Assembly (NCBI GenBank): GCA_963808815.1
Contig: CAWEGI010000019.1
Coordinates: 186,001-250,000 of the forward strand
Direction: 5' to 3'
From: DATBLE01 sp963808815
Lineage (GTDB): Bacteria > Actinomycetota > Thermoleophilia > Gaiellales > Gaiellaceae
Length of the DNA: 64,000 bases
This document shows positions 41,393 through 50,070 of the stretch, piece after piece. The translations under genes were made by a program, and so were the position numbers. Every line of letters begins with the position of its first letter. Positions within the stretch are counted from its first letter, which is position 1. A model generated the notes under the pieces. It saw only the letters and a program-made list of their open reading frames with translations. It was not told where the DNA came from and did no database searches.

Positions 41393-41767
41393 GTGTTGGA
41401 GGATTTCAAGCAGGCGCTCGCTCGCGTCCAGAGCGACTACGGTTTCTATGTCGACTGCCAGGCGAATCCGGCTGTCGCGCTCGCGGGCTACGACCTGAGC
41501 GCGGACGAGCGGTCGGCGCTGACCGATCCCGAGAAACTCGGCGGTCTGCTCAGAGGAGGCATCGGGATCAGTCGGATTCCGAGCATCACGATCAAGATCT
41601 CCGGGACGCACGACTGGGTCAACCGCACCCGTCCGAAGAAGACGACGAACATGGAGGACGTCGACCTCGACTCGAAGATCGCCACCGAGGTCGGGGCGGT
41701 CACACGGGCGGATACGCACGAGACGCGCACTGCCGCGGCCGTGCGGTTGATGGAACTGATCGGTTGA
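41393..41767 (+). CDS. Split borosin precursor peptide (LigA-like leader domain)
   Basis: A 124-residue protein. Residues about 4-55 have the helical LigA-like fold used as the borosin-binding domain in bacterial split borosins (FYVDCQANPAVALAGYDLSA, then ALTDPEKLGGLLRGG). Immediately after comes a short beta-branched stretch SITIKISGTHDW (residues 64-75), similar in character to the SonA core (hydrophobic-I-S-H/G). A polar tail of about 48 residues follows, longer than in SonA. The gene has its own promoter, a strong AAAGGGGGG site, and overlaps the methyltransferase start (TTGA). A real ring-opening dioxygenase small subunit is excluded by absence of the large subunit. Confidence 0.75.
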   Translation: MLEDFKQALARVQSDYGFYVDCQANPAVALAGYDLSADERSALTDPEKLGGLLRGGIGISRIPSITIKISGTHDWVNRTRPKKTTNMEDVDLDSKIATEVGAVTRADTHETRTAAAVRLMELIG

Positions 41768-42582
41768 GCGAGTCCGACCCGGCCGTTCAGGCGGTCTGGC
41801 CGTTCGACATCGGCATCGTCGGCACCGGCATCGTCGGGACGCACCAGCTCACCCGCGAGGCGGAAGAGGTCATCCGCCGCTGCAAGCGCACGTTCGTCAT
41901 CGACTCCGGCTACGGCATCCCCGAGTACCTGGCGACGCTGTGTCCCGAGGTGACGGAGCTCGGCACCTTCTACGAGCCCGGCAAGGACCGTCTGCCCACC
42001 TACCGCAGGATGGCCGCCGAGGTCGTCTCCGCCGCGGTGGCCGATGCTCCGGTGTGCCTCGCCACCTACGGGCATCCCTGGGTCTACTGCTATCCGACGA
42101 CGCTGATCAAGCGGGCCGCTCCGCTGCTCGACCTGCACGTCGAGGTGTTCCCGGGCATCTCCGCGTTCGACACGCTGCTCGTCGATCTGGGCATCGACAT
42201 CGCCCTCAGCGGGGTCCAGATGTACGAGGCGACCGATCTCCTGCTGCGCCGGCGACCGATCCAGAACGACGTGACGTGCATCATCTGGCAGCCGACGGTC
42301 GTCGGTGATCCGACGTACCGGCCGCAGCCGTACACGGTCGAGCAGTTCGAGCCGCTCCAGGAATACCTGCTGCGTTTCTACCCGGCCGAGCACGAAGCCG
42401 CCATCGTGACCACCAAGACGTACCCGTTGACACGCTCGGTCGTGCAACGTCTGCAGCTCCGCGATCTCGCGGCGGAGCTCGAGCAGGCGCCGCAGGTGGG
42501 CACCCTCTACATTCCGCCCCTGACCGAGCGGCAGGTCGAGGACACCGAGTTGCTGGAGGTCATGCTCGCGGCCGAGTCGTGA
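41764..42582 (+). CDS. Borosin alpha-N-methyltransferase (tetrapyrrole methylase fold)
   Basis: A 272-residue SAM-dependent methylase of the tetrapyrrole methylase superfamily. SAM loop GIVGTGIVGTHQLT at 17-30; TYGHPWVY at 101-108; FPGISAFDTLLVDLGID at 129-145. The four catalytic residues recalled for the fungal borosin enzyme OphMA (Tyr66, Arg72, Tyr76, Tyr98) align with Tyr70, Arg76, Tyr80 and Tyr102, with identical spacing of 6, 10 and 32. FEAS-like MYEATDLLLRRRP and CIIWQP follow the bacterial SonM pattern. Predicted to methylate backbone amides in the precursor core. TTG start overlaps the precursor stop, so the two are co-translated. Not a cobalamin methylase: no such pathway gene nearby. 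Confidence 0.87.
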   Translation: MSESDPAVQAVWPFDIGIVGTGIVGTHQLTREAEEVIRRCKRTFVIDSGYGIPEYLATLCPEVTELGTFYEPGKDRLPTYRRMAAEVVSAAVADAPVCLATYGHPWVYCYPTTLIKRAAPLLDLHVEVFPGISAFDTLLVDLGIDIALSGVQMYEATDLLLRRRPIQNDVTCIIWQPTVVGDPTYRPQPYTVEQFEPLQEYLLRFYPAEHEAAIVTTKTYPLTRSVVQRLQLRDLAAELEQAPQVGTLYIPPLTERQVEDTELLEVMLAAES

Positions 42583-42584
42583 CG

Positions 42585-43700
42585 TCAGGCGGGGGTGATC
42601 CCCGCATACCGTTGGACGAAGTGCAGGAACAACGGGTGATCGTCGGGGCTGTCTCCGAGCCGGAGCCCGGCTAGCAGCCACTCGGCAGCCTCGGCGGCCG
42701 CGCAGGCGATGTCCGTCGAGGTGAGCAGTCGCTCGAGGGCGGCCGGCAGATCGCGCCCGCCCCGGCGGCCGGCGTCCGGCGTGGCGGCGAGCAGGACGCC
42801 GTTGAGCGATCCGCTGCGCGCGTCGTCGCACAGGTCGACCAGATCGTCGATCCGCCACATTGCCTCACCGAGTCGGGTTCCTGCGCTCGGCTCCCGGGGC
42901 GTCTCGGCGCCGCAGACGAGGGTCTCGATGATCTGGAAGGGGAGCACCGACGTGAGGCGGGAACACTCGATCAGCTGCTCGCGGGTGGTCCCTTCCGGCG
43001 ACCGGACGACGGATTGCCGCTCCGCCGCGAGCGCGGCACACAACTGTGTGCCGACGCCGCGACGCAGAGTCAGCCACGCGTCGTCCGGATAGGAGTCGTG
43101 CAGGGTCTCGAAGAAGGCCTCGATGATCGCGACCGTGAATGCCGCCGCCGGATCCTCCGCGAGCGCCGGAGGGACCTCGGCCCGAAGCCAGCCGCGTTCC
43201 CGGGGCGCCTCTGAGGCGGCGGCCAGATCCTGTCCCTGCACGAGCGCGAGCAGGGCCTCGCCGGTTGCGGCATCTTCGTCGCAGAGACTGTCGACGAGTC
43301 CGATCCCGAGGTTGAACATGGCGCAGGTGACCTCGATCGAGCTCGCGGACGGCCCCACGTTGCGCTCGCCTCGACAGAGGACGTCGGCGGTCGCGGCGCC
43401 GAAAGCGAGTGCCGTCTCGATCCGCGCGGCGGCGTGCTCGCTCTCGAACTCGACGGTGAGCGCCACGCTCGCCTGCGGGTCACTCGGATAGCAGCGGGCG
43501 ATGATGCGAGGCAACAAGGCGCGCCCACGCTGCGCCGCCTCGATCGACGCCGTCTCCAGGCCGTCGGCTGTGAACAGGAGTCCACGGTCGCCGAGCTCGG
43601 TCTCGAGATGGCGGGCGACCGCGTCACCGATCGCCTGCTCGATGTGCGCCGGAATCTCCACGGTGTCACCGGCCCGCCTGCGCATCGCCGACCCCGCCAC
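42585..43700 (-). CDS. Class 1 isoprenoid biosynthesis enzyme
   Basis: A 371-residue all-helical protein of the polyprenyl synthase/terpene synthase clan. The main Asp-rich helix is AMWRIDDLVDLCDDARSGSLN near residue 290; an earlier helix has NLGIGLVDSLCDED. The usual first DDxxD is thus shifted or degenerate, so it may be a terpene cyclase-like or prenyl-transfer enzyme rather than a chain elongator. It converges with the borosin methyltransferase (2 bases between stops) and follows the patatin gene by 12 bases. First start is GTG 43700; ATG 43685 or GTG 43661 are alternatives. Confidence 0.75.
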   Translation of the reverse strand: MAGSAMRRRAGDTVEIPAHIEQAIGDAVARHLETELGDRGLLFTADGLETASIEAAQRGRALLPRIIARCYPSDPQASVALTVEFESEHAAARIETALAFGAATADVLCRGERNVGPSASSIEVTCAMFNLGIGLVDSLCDEDAATGEALLALVQGQDLAAASEAPRERGWLRAEVPPALAEDPAAAFTVAIIEAFFETLHDSYPDDAWLTLRRGVGTQLCAALAAERQSVVRSPEGTTREQLIECSRLTSVLPFQIIETLVCGAETPREPSAGTRLGEAMWRIDDLVDLCDDARSGSLNGVLLAATPDAGRRGGRDLPAALERLLTSTDIACAAAEAAEWLLAGLRLGDSPDDHPLFLHFVQRYAGITPA

Positions 43701-43712
43701 GGGCCGGAACAG

Positions 43713-46082
43713 CTACACGCCGCTCTGGGCCGGCGGCGGTCCTATCGACACCCGGACGTGTTCGACGAGGGCGGCCGCGCTCGGGACGGCCTTCTCGTCC
43801 TCGTCCAGGATCGCCCGGAACGCCTCCTTGCACCACCGGGCCTTGTCGGCCTCGTCGGCACCGGCGAGGAGGATGCCGATCAGGCGCTCGGCGCCGTCGA
43901 GGCGCCCCCAGAGGTAGTCCTGCTCCCTGCCCGGGCGGCTGAGGAAGGCGCCGAAGTGATGGCTCTCCGCGCCGACCAGCTTCTTCTTCTGGCCGGGCAG
44001 CGACGGCACGGGTATCCGATGCGTGTCCCGCGGGCTGACCCGGACGATCTCGACGAAGTCGTTCTCGCCGACGTCGCTCAGCGCCTGGACCGGGTAAAGG
44101 AGCACGTCCCAGAAGGGGAACCCGAGGTAGCGGACGAGCAGGTCCGACCTGATCCCGTCGTCCCAGCCCTGTGTCAGCTGGAGCAACTCGGAGTAGAGCC
44201 CTGCGGTGAAGCCCGACAGGCGGGCTTTCAGGAACTCCGCCAGGGCGCGTTCGAGGTTGTCGAGGTTCTTGACGTACTCCTGGACGTACGCCGCGATGTC
44301 GAACCCGCGCGTCTCCAGGAACGTGCGCATGGAGTCGACCGGGAAGCACGAGTTGAAATCTCCGCGGAGCGGGTCGGCGAACCCCGTGCCGGCCATCGCG
44401 TCGCGCAGGGTGCCGATCGCCGTCCAGAGGCGACCCTTGACGGCGTCGATCTCTGCGCGCGGCGGGTGGCCCGGCTGACCGATGGAGCCGTACAGGTTGC
44501 TGACGCCGTCCTTGACGAAGCGAAGGCGCCGCGTCGCGTAGCCGAGGTCGAAGTCGAGGAGGAACTGCAGCTGCCGTTGTGACGGCTCGACCTGCGGCTC
44601 GAACAGGTGCTGCCGCTCGGCCCACGAGCGCAGGGCGCTCCGGGTGAGGAGTGCATGGTTGGAGTCGGAAGGCAGGTCGCAGACGGCGCAGGCCGTCTGC
44701 GCGTAGCGGTCGACGACGCCGCTGATCTTGAGTCGGACGTAGGTCGCGTAGCTGAAGCCTGCGCTCTTTCGTGCCTCCTCGTCGAGGCGCTTCTTGATCG
44801 CCGCGAGCTCCGGGCTCGCCGGATCGGTCGGGACGGCGCCGAAGGGGCCGACGATCTCCTTCACACGCGTCGCCACGGTGTCCCAGCTCGTCTCGACGAT
44901 GTCGGCGATCCGCCGGACCCGCTGGTTCAGCGCCGCCACCTCGACGAGGTCGTCGAGGATGGGCTCCGCCCGGGGAAGCCCGGTCAGCCCGCCGATCGCG
45001 GCGGCGATCGTGCCCGGCGCCGACTGCTCGGCCGCCTTGGCCGCTCCGCCAGGGTCCGGCTCGAGATAGAGGAGCCGCCGGTCGACCTCGACGTCGGCGG
45101 GACGCTGCCGGATCGCCTGGATCGCGGGGCCGAACGGCTTGTTGTCGAGGACGCCTCCGTCGACGAACCAGGTCCACCCGGGCGGGAACTTCGCGAGCTG
45201 GTAGTTGCGGAAGAACCGCCGCTCGAGCTCGGTCAGGTCGACGGGACGGTCGCCGAGCCACTTGGTCAGCTGCTCGAAGCTCACCGGCGGGAAGACGCCG
45301 GGGATGCACGACGTCGCGCGGGCCGCGAAGGTCAGCGCGCCGTTCGAGTCGGCGCCGAAGTCGTCGCGGCCGTCTTCGCCGCCGTAGCGGAAACCGAGGA
45401 CATGGCGGTGCCGCATGTCGTGGATCGGGTTCGGGTCGGCGTACGGCACCTGCCGCTCGTAGCCGTAGAAGTCGGTGACGGTGACGAAGAGCTCGAGCAG
45501 GTGCCGGTCTGGCATCAGCGTCGGGAGCGCCGGTCCGGCCCCTCGCTGATCCATGCCGTCGAACGCGTCGTAGATCCACTGCGCCATCAGATCGCCCCTG
45601 AAGGGCGCATGCTTCAGCGCTCGCATGGCCACCCACCCGATCTTCAGCTTCCGGGGAAGGAAGTGGGGCGCCGCGAGGAGTCCGTCGATGTCGCCCCGCT
45701 CGAACCAGAGATCGCGGAACCCGTCGAGCGAGAGGTCGTGGGCCAGCGCCTTGGCCAGGCAGACCCCGTTGATCCCTCCTGCGGAGGTTCCCGCGACCAC
45801 GTCGACGACCACGCGCGTCCGCACTCCTTCGGCGTCGCGCTCCGCCATCTCCGTGAGCAACCGCCGGTAGACGCCCTCACTGAGGCTCGGCGACTCGGCG
45901 GCGGGCTCCGGCGTGTCGAGCAGCGAAGAAGCACGGACGAGGCGGTGGAGCTCCTTCGTCAGACCGTGCATGTAGATCGCCAACGACGAGCCGCCGTAGC
46001 AGACCAGCGCAAGGCGGAGCTCCTTCACGGAGCCACTGTCGGACGGCTCCTTTGCGGCGATGTGGGGGTTCGGCGTGTCCAA
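43713..46082 (-). CDS. Large patatin-like phospholipase/esterase
   Basis: A 789-residue patatin-domain protein (DUF3376-type long form). The oxyanion loop is CYGGSSLAIYMHG at residues 28-40, the nucleophile Ser100 in GTSAGG, the catalytic Asp308 in DGG. The remaining 450 residues form a helical C-terminal region of unknown role; LDFDLGYATRRLRFVKDG is a recognisable landmark of this subfamily. It probably hydrolyses lipid acyl esters. It is upstream of the class 1 isoprenoid gene in one operon. The TTG at 46082 is the best start, preceded by AAGGCGGG. Confidence 0.82.
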   Translation of the reverse strand: MDTPNPHIAAKEPSDSGSVKELRLALVCYGGSSLAIYMHGLTKELHRLVRASSLLDTPEPAAESPSLSEGVYRRLLTEMAERDAEGVRTRVVVDVVAGTSAGGINGVCLAKALAHDLSLDGFRDLWFERGDIDGLLAAPHFLPRKLKIGWVAMRALKHAPFRGDLMAQWIYDAFDGMDQRGAGPALPTLMPDRHLLELFVTVTDFYGYERQVPYADPNPIHDMRHRHVLGFRYGGEDGRDDFGADSNGALTFAARATSCIPGVFPPVSFEQLTKWLGDRPVDLTELERRFFRNYQLAKFPPGWTWFVDGGVLDNKPFGPAIQAIRQRPADVEVDRRLLYLEPDPGGAAKAAEQSAPGTIAAAIGGLTGLPRAEPILDDLVEVAALNQRVRRIADIVETSWDTVATRVKEIVGPFGAVPTDPASPELAAIKKRLDEEARKSAGFSYATYVRLKISGVVDRYAQTACAVCDLPSDSNHALLTRSALRSWAERQHLFEPQVEPSQRQLQFLLDFDLGYATRRLRFVKDGVSNLYGSIGQPGHPPRAEIDAVKGRLWTAIGTLRDAMAGTGFADPLRGDFNSCFPVDSMRTFLETRGFDIAAYVQEYVKNLDNLERALAEFLKARLSGFTAGLYSELLQLTQGWDDGIRSDLLVRYLGFPFWDVLLYPVQALSDVGENDFVEIVRVSPRDTHRIPVPSLPGQKKKLVGAESHHFGAFLSRPGREQDYLWGRLDGAERLIGILLAGADEADKARWCKEAFRAILDEDEKAVPSAAALVEHVRVSIGPPPAQSGV

Positions 46083-46163
46083 AGGCCCGCCTTCTGTTCG
46101 ACGAGGAAGACTGGCCGCAGCGCGGGCAATCTGGCAGACCGTCCTCCACGCGTCAAGCGGGCG

Positions 46164-46190
46164 CGGGGCCGGTCGATTCGACCGGCCCCG
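46164..46190 (-). terminator. 13-bp stem hairpin after the VOC gene
   Basis: Perfect arms CGGGGCCGGTCGA and TCGACCGGCCCCG around a single T. It lies 15 bases beyond the stop of the VOC gene on the minus strand and 82 bases before the patatin start, consistent with a terminator between two leftward transcripts. Confidence 0.6.
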
Positions 46191-46204
46191 CCCGACGACG
46201 AGTG

Positions 46205-46618
46205 CTACGACGTGGGCTGGACGATGATCAGCGAGTTCCGGTCGGGATCGCGCAGCCAGAACATCGGCGGCACCGGGTCGCCGTACCGGCTGATCTCGTC
46301 GTCCACGTCGACACCGGCGGCCTTGAGCGCGGCGTGGTCGGCCTCGACGTCGGAGGTGTCGAGGATGATGCCCGTCTCGGCGCCGCCCGCCTCCTTGCCC
46401 TCCGGCGGAGGCGCGAGGGCGATGGTCGTCTTGCTGTCGCCGATCGCGACCTCGACCCAGCGCATCCCTGGGCCCATCGGGAGGTCGACGACCTTCTCGA
46501 AGCCGAGCGTGCCGACGTAGAAGTCGACCGCGCGGTCGGTGTCCGAGACGGTGACGCATACGCGGCCGACGGCGTTGAGGTTCAGCTTGTTCTCCACCTT
46601 GTTCTCCACCTTCGACAT
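46205..46618 (-). CDS. VOC/glyoxalase-fold protein
   Basis: A 137-residue VOC protein: VGRVCVTVSDTDRAVDFYVG, LGFEKVVDLPMGPGMRWVEV, GIILDTSDVEADHAALKAAG and FWLRDPDRNSLIIVQ. It resembles the short actinobacterial members often labelled glyoxalase/bleomycin-resistance proteins. AGGAGG stands six bases before ATG 46618. Isolated by terminators from its neighbours. Confidence 0.82.
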   Translation of the reverse strand: MSKVENKVENKLNLNAVGRVCVTVSDTDRAVDFYVGTLGFEKVVDLPMGPGMRWVEVAIGDSKTTIALAPPPEGKEAGGAETGIILDTSDVEADHAALKAAGVDVDDEISRYGDPVPPMFWLRDPDRNSLIIVQPTS

Positions 46619-46775
46619 TCTGGGCCTCCTGTTCGTCGGGGTTGTGTCCTTGGACCGCGCGAAGCACGAAGAGTCATCGGTCCGTGTCGAGCTTGTGAAG
46701 GTTCCGTAACGAGGCCCAACCTTCGGTCGCTCCGCGCGTCCGAGCCAGAGAAGGACGCGAACCCGGAGGATTCCC

Positions 46776-46955
46776 ATTTCGAGCGACGAGATCATCAGGG
46801 TCGAGAAGCACCAGATCGAGCAGTTCGTGGCGCTCGGCCTGGGACGCTACGAGGCGATCCGGGCGGTCGAGGCGGGGATCGACTGTGTCGCCGTGCAGTC
46901 GCTCGTCACCGAGCAGGGTTGTCCGCTCGGTGTCGCGCTCGAAATCGCCCGCTGA
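46776..46955 (+). CDS. Small protein (59 aa) with apparent ATT start codon
   Basis: A 59-residue frame with strongly GC-biased third positions: SSDEIIRVEKHQIEQFVALG, LGRYEAIRAVEAGIDCVAVQ, then CPLGVALEIAR. An in-frame stop lies at 46707 and no ATG, GTG, TTG or CTG occurs between it and the coding stretch. GGAGG sits five bases before ATT 46776, the ideal place for a start. ATT starts are very rare (infC is the known case). Either this is a genuine ATT start or a single-base error for ATG. Function unknown. Confidence 0.55.
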   Translation: MSSDEIIRVEKHQIEQFVALGLGRYEAIRAVEAGIDCVAVQSLVTEQGCPLGVALEIAR

Positions 46956-47700
46956 CTCCGAGGCAGCGGGCTATCGCCTCGCGGCGACGCATACGCACGA
47001 GGGGGAGGAGAGCGGCGACCAGGACGAGCGCTGCGGCGGCGATCAGGCCGAGCCTGAGCCGGTCGTCGCTGGTCCGCTTCGACGGCGCGGCGAGCCGAGG
47101 GGCGTGCAGCGTGATTCCGTGCGTTGCCGCGAGACGCTCGACCGCGGTGATCGCCGTGGCGGCGAGCCCGTTCGCGCCGGGCGCGACCTTCAGGCCCGCA
47201 AGCGCACGTCGCTGGCTTCCGGAAGGGTGGCCGAGCTGGTAGGTGCCGAGTCCCGCAGGCATCACGATCAGAAGCCGGCCGCGGTAGGCGAAGGAGACCT
47301 CGGCGCGCGAGGAACTTCGCGTACTGCTGCGGCTTCGCCCACAGCGCGGTCACCGACCCGAGGTCGGTGGGCGAGGCGATCAGCGCGATGCTGATCGGAT
47401 ACCCGTCCCGGCCGCGTCCGAGGCGAGCGCCGCCAGCTGCCGGAGCGCGTCGCCGAGATCCGGCGTCGAAGGGCGGGAAGACCTTCGGTGAGGAGGAAGT
47501 CGCTAGCCGGGTCGCCGTCCGCGCGGGCCATGCCCGCTGCGACGAGCGCGAGCGCCGCCGCGAGCGCGAGCGACGGCCGAACCTACCCGAGGACACTCTG
47601 GGCGAAGAGGACGACGACGATGACAGGCGGCGGCGCCGAGCGCGAGCGCGACCAGCGCGGCGAAGAGCTTGAACCGGACGTCGAGCAACAGCCTGTTCAT
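46906..47700 (-). pseudogene. DUF6676-like (Rv1476-type) membrane protein, several frame breaks
   Basis: Pieces in successive frames join into one protein: MNRLLLDVRFKLFAALVALALGAA, then VIVVVLFAQSVLG, ASDFLLTE, DLGDALRQLAALASDAA, DGYPISIALIASPTDLGSV, TALWAKPQQYAKFL, EVSFAYRGRLLIVMPAGLG and the end TYQLGHPSGSQRRALAGLKV with a C-terminal TM helix (LGLIAAAALVLVAALL). This order matches the DUF6676/Rv1476 membrane family of unknown function. At least five frame changes occur in 800 bases, mostly single extra bases and at least one missing base. The start overlaps the CopD-like gene (ATGA). Confidence 0.6.
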
Positions 47701-49447
47701 CCGTTCGCCTTGTCGACGAGCAGGACGTCGAACGGCTGCTTCCCCGGCGGCTGGATCTCGAACGAGAGCCCCCAGTGGCCGACCATGACGAGCGCGGGGG
47801 CGGAGTGCGTGTAGACGCCGGGCGCGGTCTCCGCGAGGTGGTAGGCCTGCTGCGCCCATCTCCATGTCGAGCATCGTGAACGCGGTGGTGACGTCGGCGC
47901 CGCGGACCGGCTTGCCGTTCCTCGGTGATCCGCACCGCGAAGGCGTTCGGCACGGCCGCCCTGTTCGGGGCGACGCGGAACTCGAGCCGGTAGCCGTTCT
48001 TCGACGACCACGTCGTCACCGGGCCCGGGCCCGACGTGCGCGCTGCGCCTTGCCGACCGACGCGAGCGCCTTGGACGGCGGCGGGAGGCTCGAGAGCACC
48101 GCCGCCGCGAAGATCGCCGCGGCGACGAGCAGCACCTCGCCGCCGACCAGCCGGCGCAGGAGCGGGCGGCCGGCTCGCCGAGCTCGGCGCGTTCCCGCGC
48201 GGCCACCAGCCGCGGCTTCGTGCGCAGCAGGTTGACGGCCGCGAGCAGCATCGCCGTCGAGCAGCAGCCCGATCTTGACGAGCATCGCCTCGCCGTACGA
48301 GGTCTGCCAGAGCGAGGCGAGCGTCGGCAGGTGGAACAACGCCGCCGCGATCCCCGAGCCGATCAGCGTCGAGCACCGAGACGAACGCGACGTTCGAGAA
48401 GCGCGGCACGCAGACGACGAGCCCGGCACACCCGTCGGGCCGACGGCAGCGCGCGCCCAGAGGACGAGCAGGCCGGCGAGCCCGCCGATCCAGATCGAGC
48501 CCGGCGAGCAGGTGGAGCCAGTCGAAGAGCAGCGACCAGCCCGCGCGGCGACGTCTGGGCGGCGTGGCCGGCGAGGCCCGGGAGCACGAGGATCGCGGCG
48601 CCTGCCGCGGCAGCGCACCGACAGCGACGAGGAGCTCGGCGATCGAGCGCCGCGGCCGGTCGGGCCGGTCGAGCCAGAACGCGAGCCGCGGCGGCGGCGG
48701 CGAAGAGCGCGAAGCAGAGCTCGAGGTCGAGCATAGCCGCGGCCGAACGAGGACACGCGCATCAGCGGCACGAGCGCACCGAGGGCGAAGGCCGAGCGGA
48801 GCGCGAACTTCGCGGTGGCGATGTCGAGGTAGATCGGCGATCGCGACGAGCGCGACCGCCGCGGCGACGAAGAACGCGATCGACACGCTCCGCAGCCGCG
48901 TCCCGCCCACGCGCGAGACCAGCGGCCGCGCGATCAGCGATCCGCAGCACGAACAGCCCGATCGCCGCCATCACCGAGAGGAAGACGACCCAGCGGGCGA
49001 TCAGGAGCTGCGGCGTCGCCGCGGTCTCCGAGATCGACGGGATCACGAACTGCGGCGCCGGGCCGGGGTTCGGGCCGACCGCGAACGTGAAGGCGCCCCG
49101 CACCGGGTGGCCGTCGACCGAGATCGCCCGCCAGTAGACGAGGTACCAGCCCTCGGCCAGCTTCGCTCAGCGGGACGACGAGCGTGTCGGCGTCGGCCGG
49201 CGAGCGCCGCGGCGGGCCGGTCGTCTCCTGGGCGCCGGCCGCGTCGGTGACCGAGACGATCGCGAAGCGCGGCTCGACCGCCTCGCTGTAGGTCAGCGCG
49301 ACCTGCCGCGGCGGCGCTGTTCACGATCCCGCTCGCCGACGGGCACGGTGCGCAGGAGCGCGGCGTGCGCCCACGCCGCGGCCGGCCAGGCGAGCGCCGC
49401 GGCCAGCGGCGACGAGGATCGTGCAGCGCCGGCCGCGCGAGCGTCAT
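47697..49447 (-). pseudogene. CopC-CopD fusion with FixH/YtkA-like tail, many frame breaks
   Basis: Fragments in changing frames assemble into a YcnJ-like copper protein: a signal and CopC domain (HAALLRTVP, ALTYSEAVEPRFAIVSVTDA, YWRAISVDGHPVRGAFTF), then CopD membrane helices (PQLLIARWVVFLSVMAAIGL, VSIAFFVAAAVALVAI, WLHLLAG), and a C-terminal periplasmic domain (GYRLEFRVAPNRAAVPNAFA, VYTHSAPALVMVGHWGLSFE). CopC binds Cu and CopD moves it across the membrane. Frame changes are dense, but conserved residues persist across them. The start overlaps YcnI (ATGA), so gene order is ycnI then copCD as in other bacteria. Confidence 0.65.
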
Positions 49448-50043
49448 GCGAGCGCGCGGCCTCCCGTCCGCGAGAGCAGGCCGACGACCGCGACGACGAG
49501 CGCGGCGCCGGCGACGATCAGCGCGACGATCGCGAGCGTCGAGCTGCCGCCTCCGCCGAGCGACGCCTTCGCCTCGATCGTCGGCGCCGGCGTAGTCCGA
49601 GCTCTCGGGCCCGGACCAGTCGACGACCGAGCCGTCGGAGTAGGTCTGACGGACGCTGAACGTGTACGTCTTGCTCGCCGACGGGCTGGCGAGGAACTGG
49701 AAGAGCGAGTCCTCGCCGGTCGGCACGCTGCCGCCCGTCCAGGTCACCTTCTGGATCACGGCGTCCTCGCCGGAGCCGGTCTGCTGCACCTGCGCGCTTC
49801 CAGCCGGGGCGGGCACGAACGAGTCGATCCCGAACCCGGCGGGACGGTGAGCTCGACCTTCGTCGTGGTCAGGTTCTCCTTCTCGGTCGGCACCGCGAGC
49901 GTGAAGAGCTGCAGCTGCTTCGCCTCGACCACCACCGGGCTGATCCGGGCATGGGCCCAGGCGGAGCCGACTCCGACGAGCAGCGCCGCCACCGCGACGA
50001 GCAGGCCGACGAGGCACCGGCGGCCCGCGCTGACTCCGTGCAT
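49444..50043 (-). pseudogene. YcnI-like DUF1775 copper protein, two or more frame breaks
   Basis: A secreted, C-terminally anchored protein of about 195 residues. Residues 1-30 are a Sec signal (CLVGLLVAVAALLVGVGSAWA) and the mature protein starts HARISPVVVEAKQLQLFTLA, where the leading His is the copper ligand in YcnI. Conserved pieces are VPTEKENLTTTKVELTVPPG, GFGIDSFVPAP, TWTGGSVPTGEDSLFQFLA and a C-terminal helix LAIVALIVAGAALVVAVVGL. Frame changes occur after TVPPG and near SSDY. AAAGGAG lies before ATG 50043. Confidence 0.7.
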
Positions 50044-50070
50044 CGGCTTCTCCTTTCGTTGCGGGTCACC

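Noticed and set aside
41393..41767. Small subunit of a LigAB ring-opening dioxygenase
   Set aside because: No LigB-like large subunit is nearby and the gene is translationally coupled to a borosin-type methyltransferase; the LigA-like fold is used as leader domain in split borosins.
41764..42582. Cobalamin or siroheme biosynthesis methylase
   Set aside because: No tetrapyrrole pathway gene is present and the OphMA catalytic residues are conserved with exact spacing.
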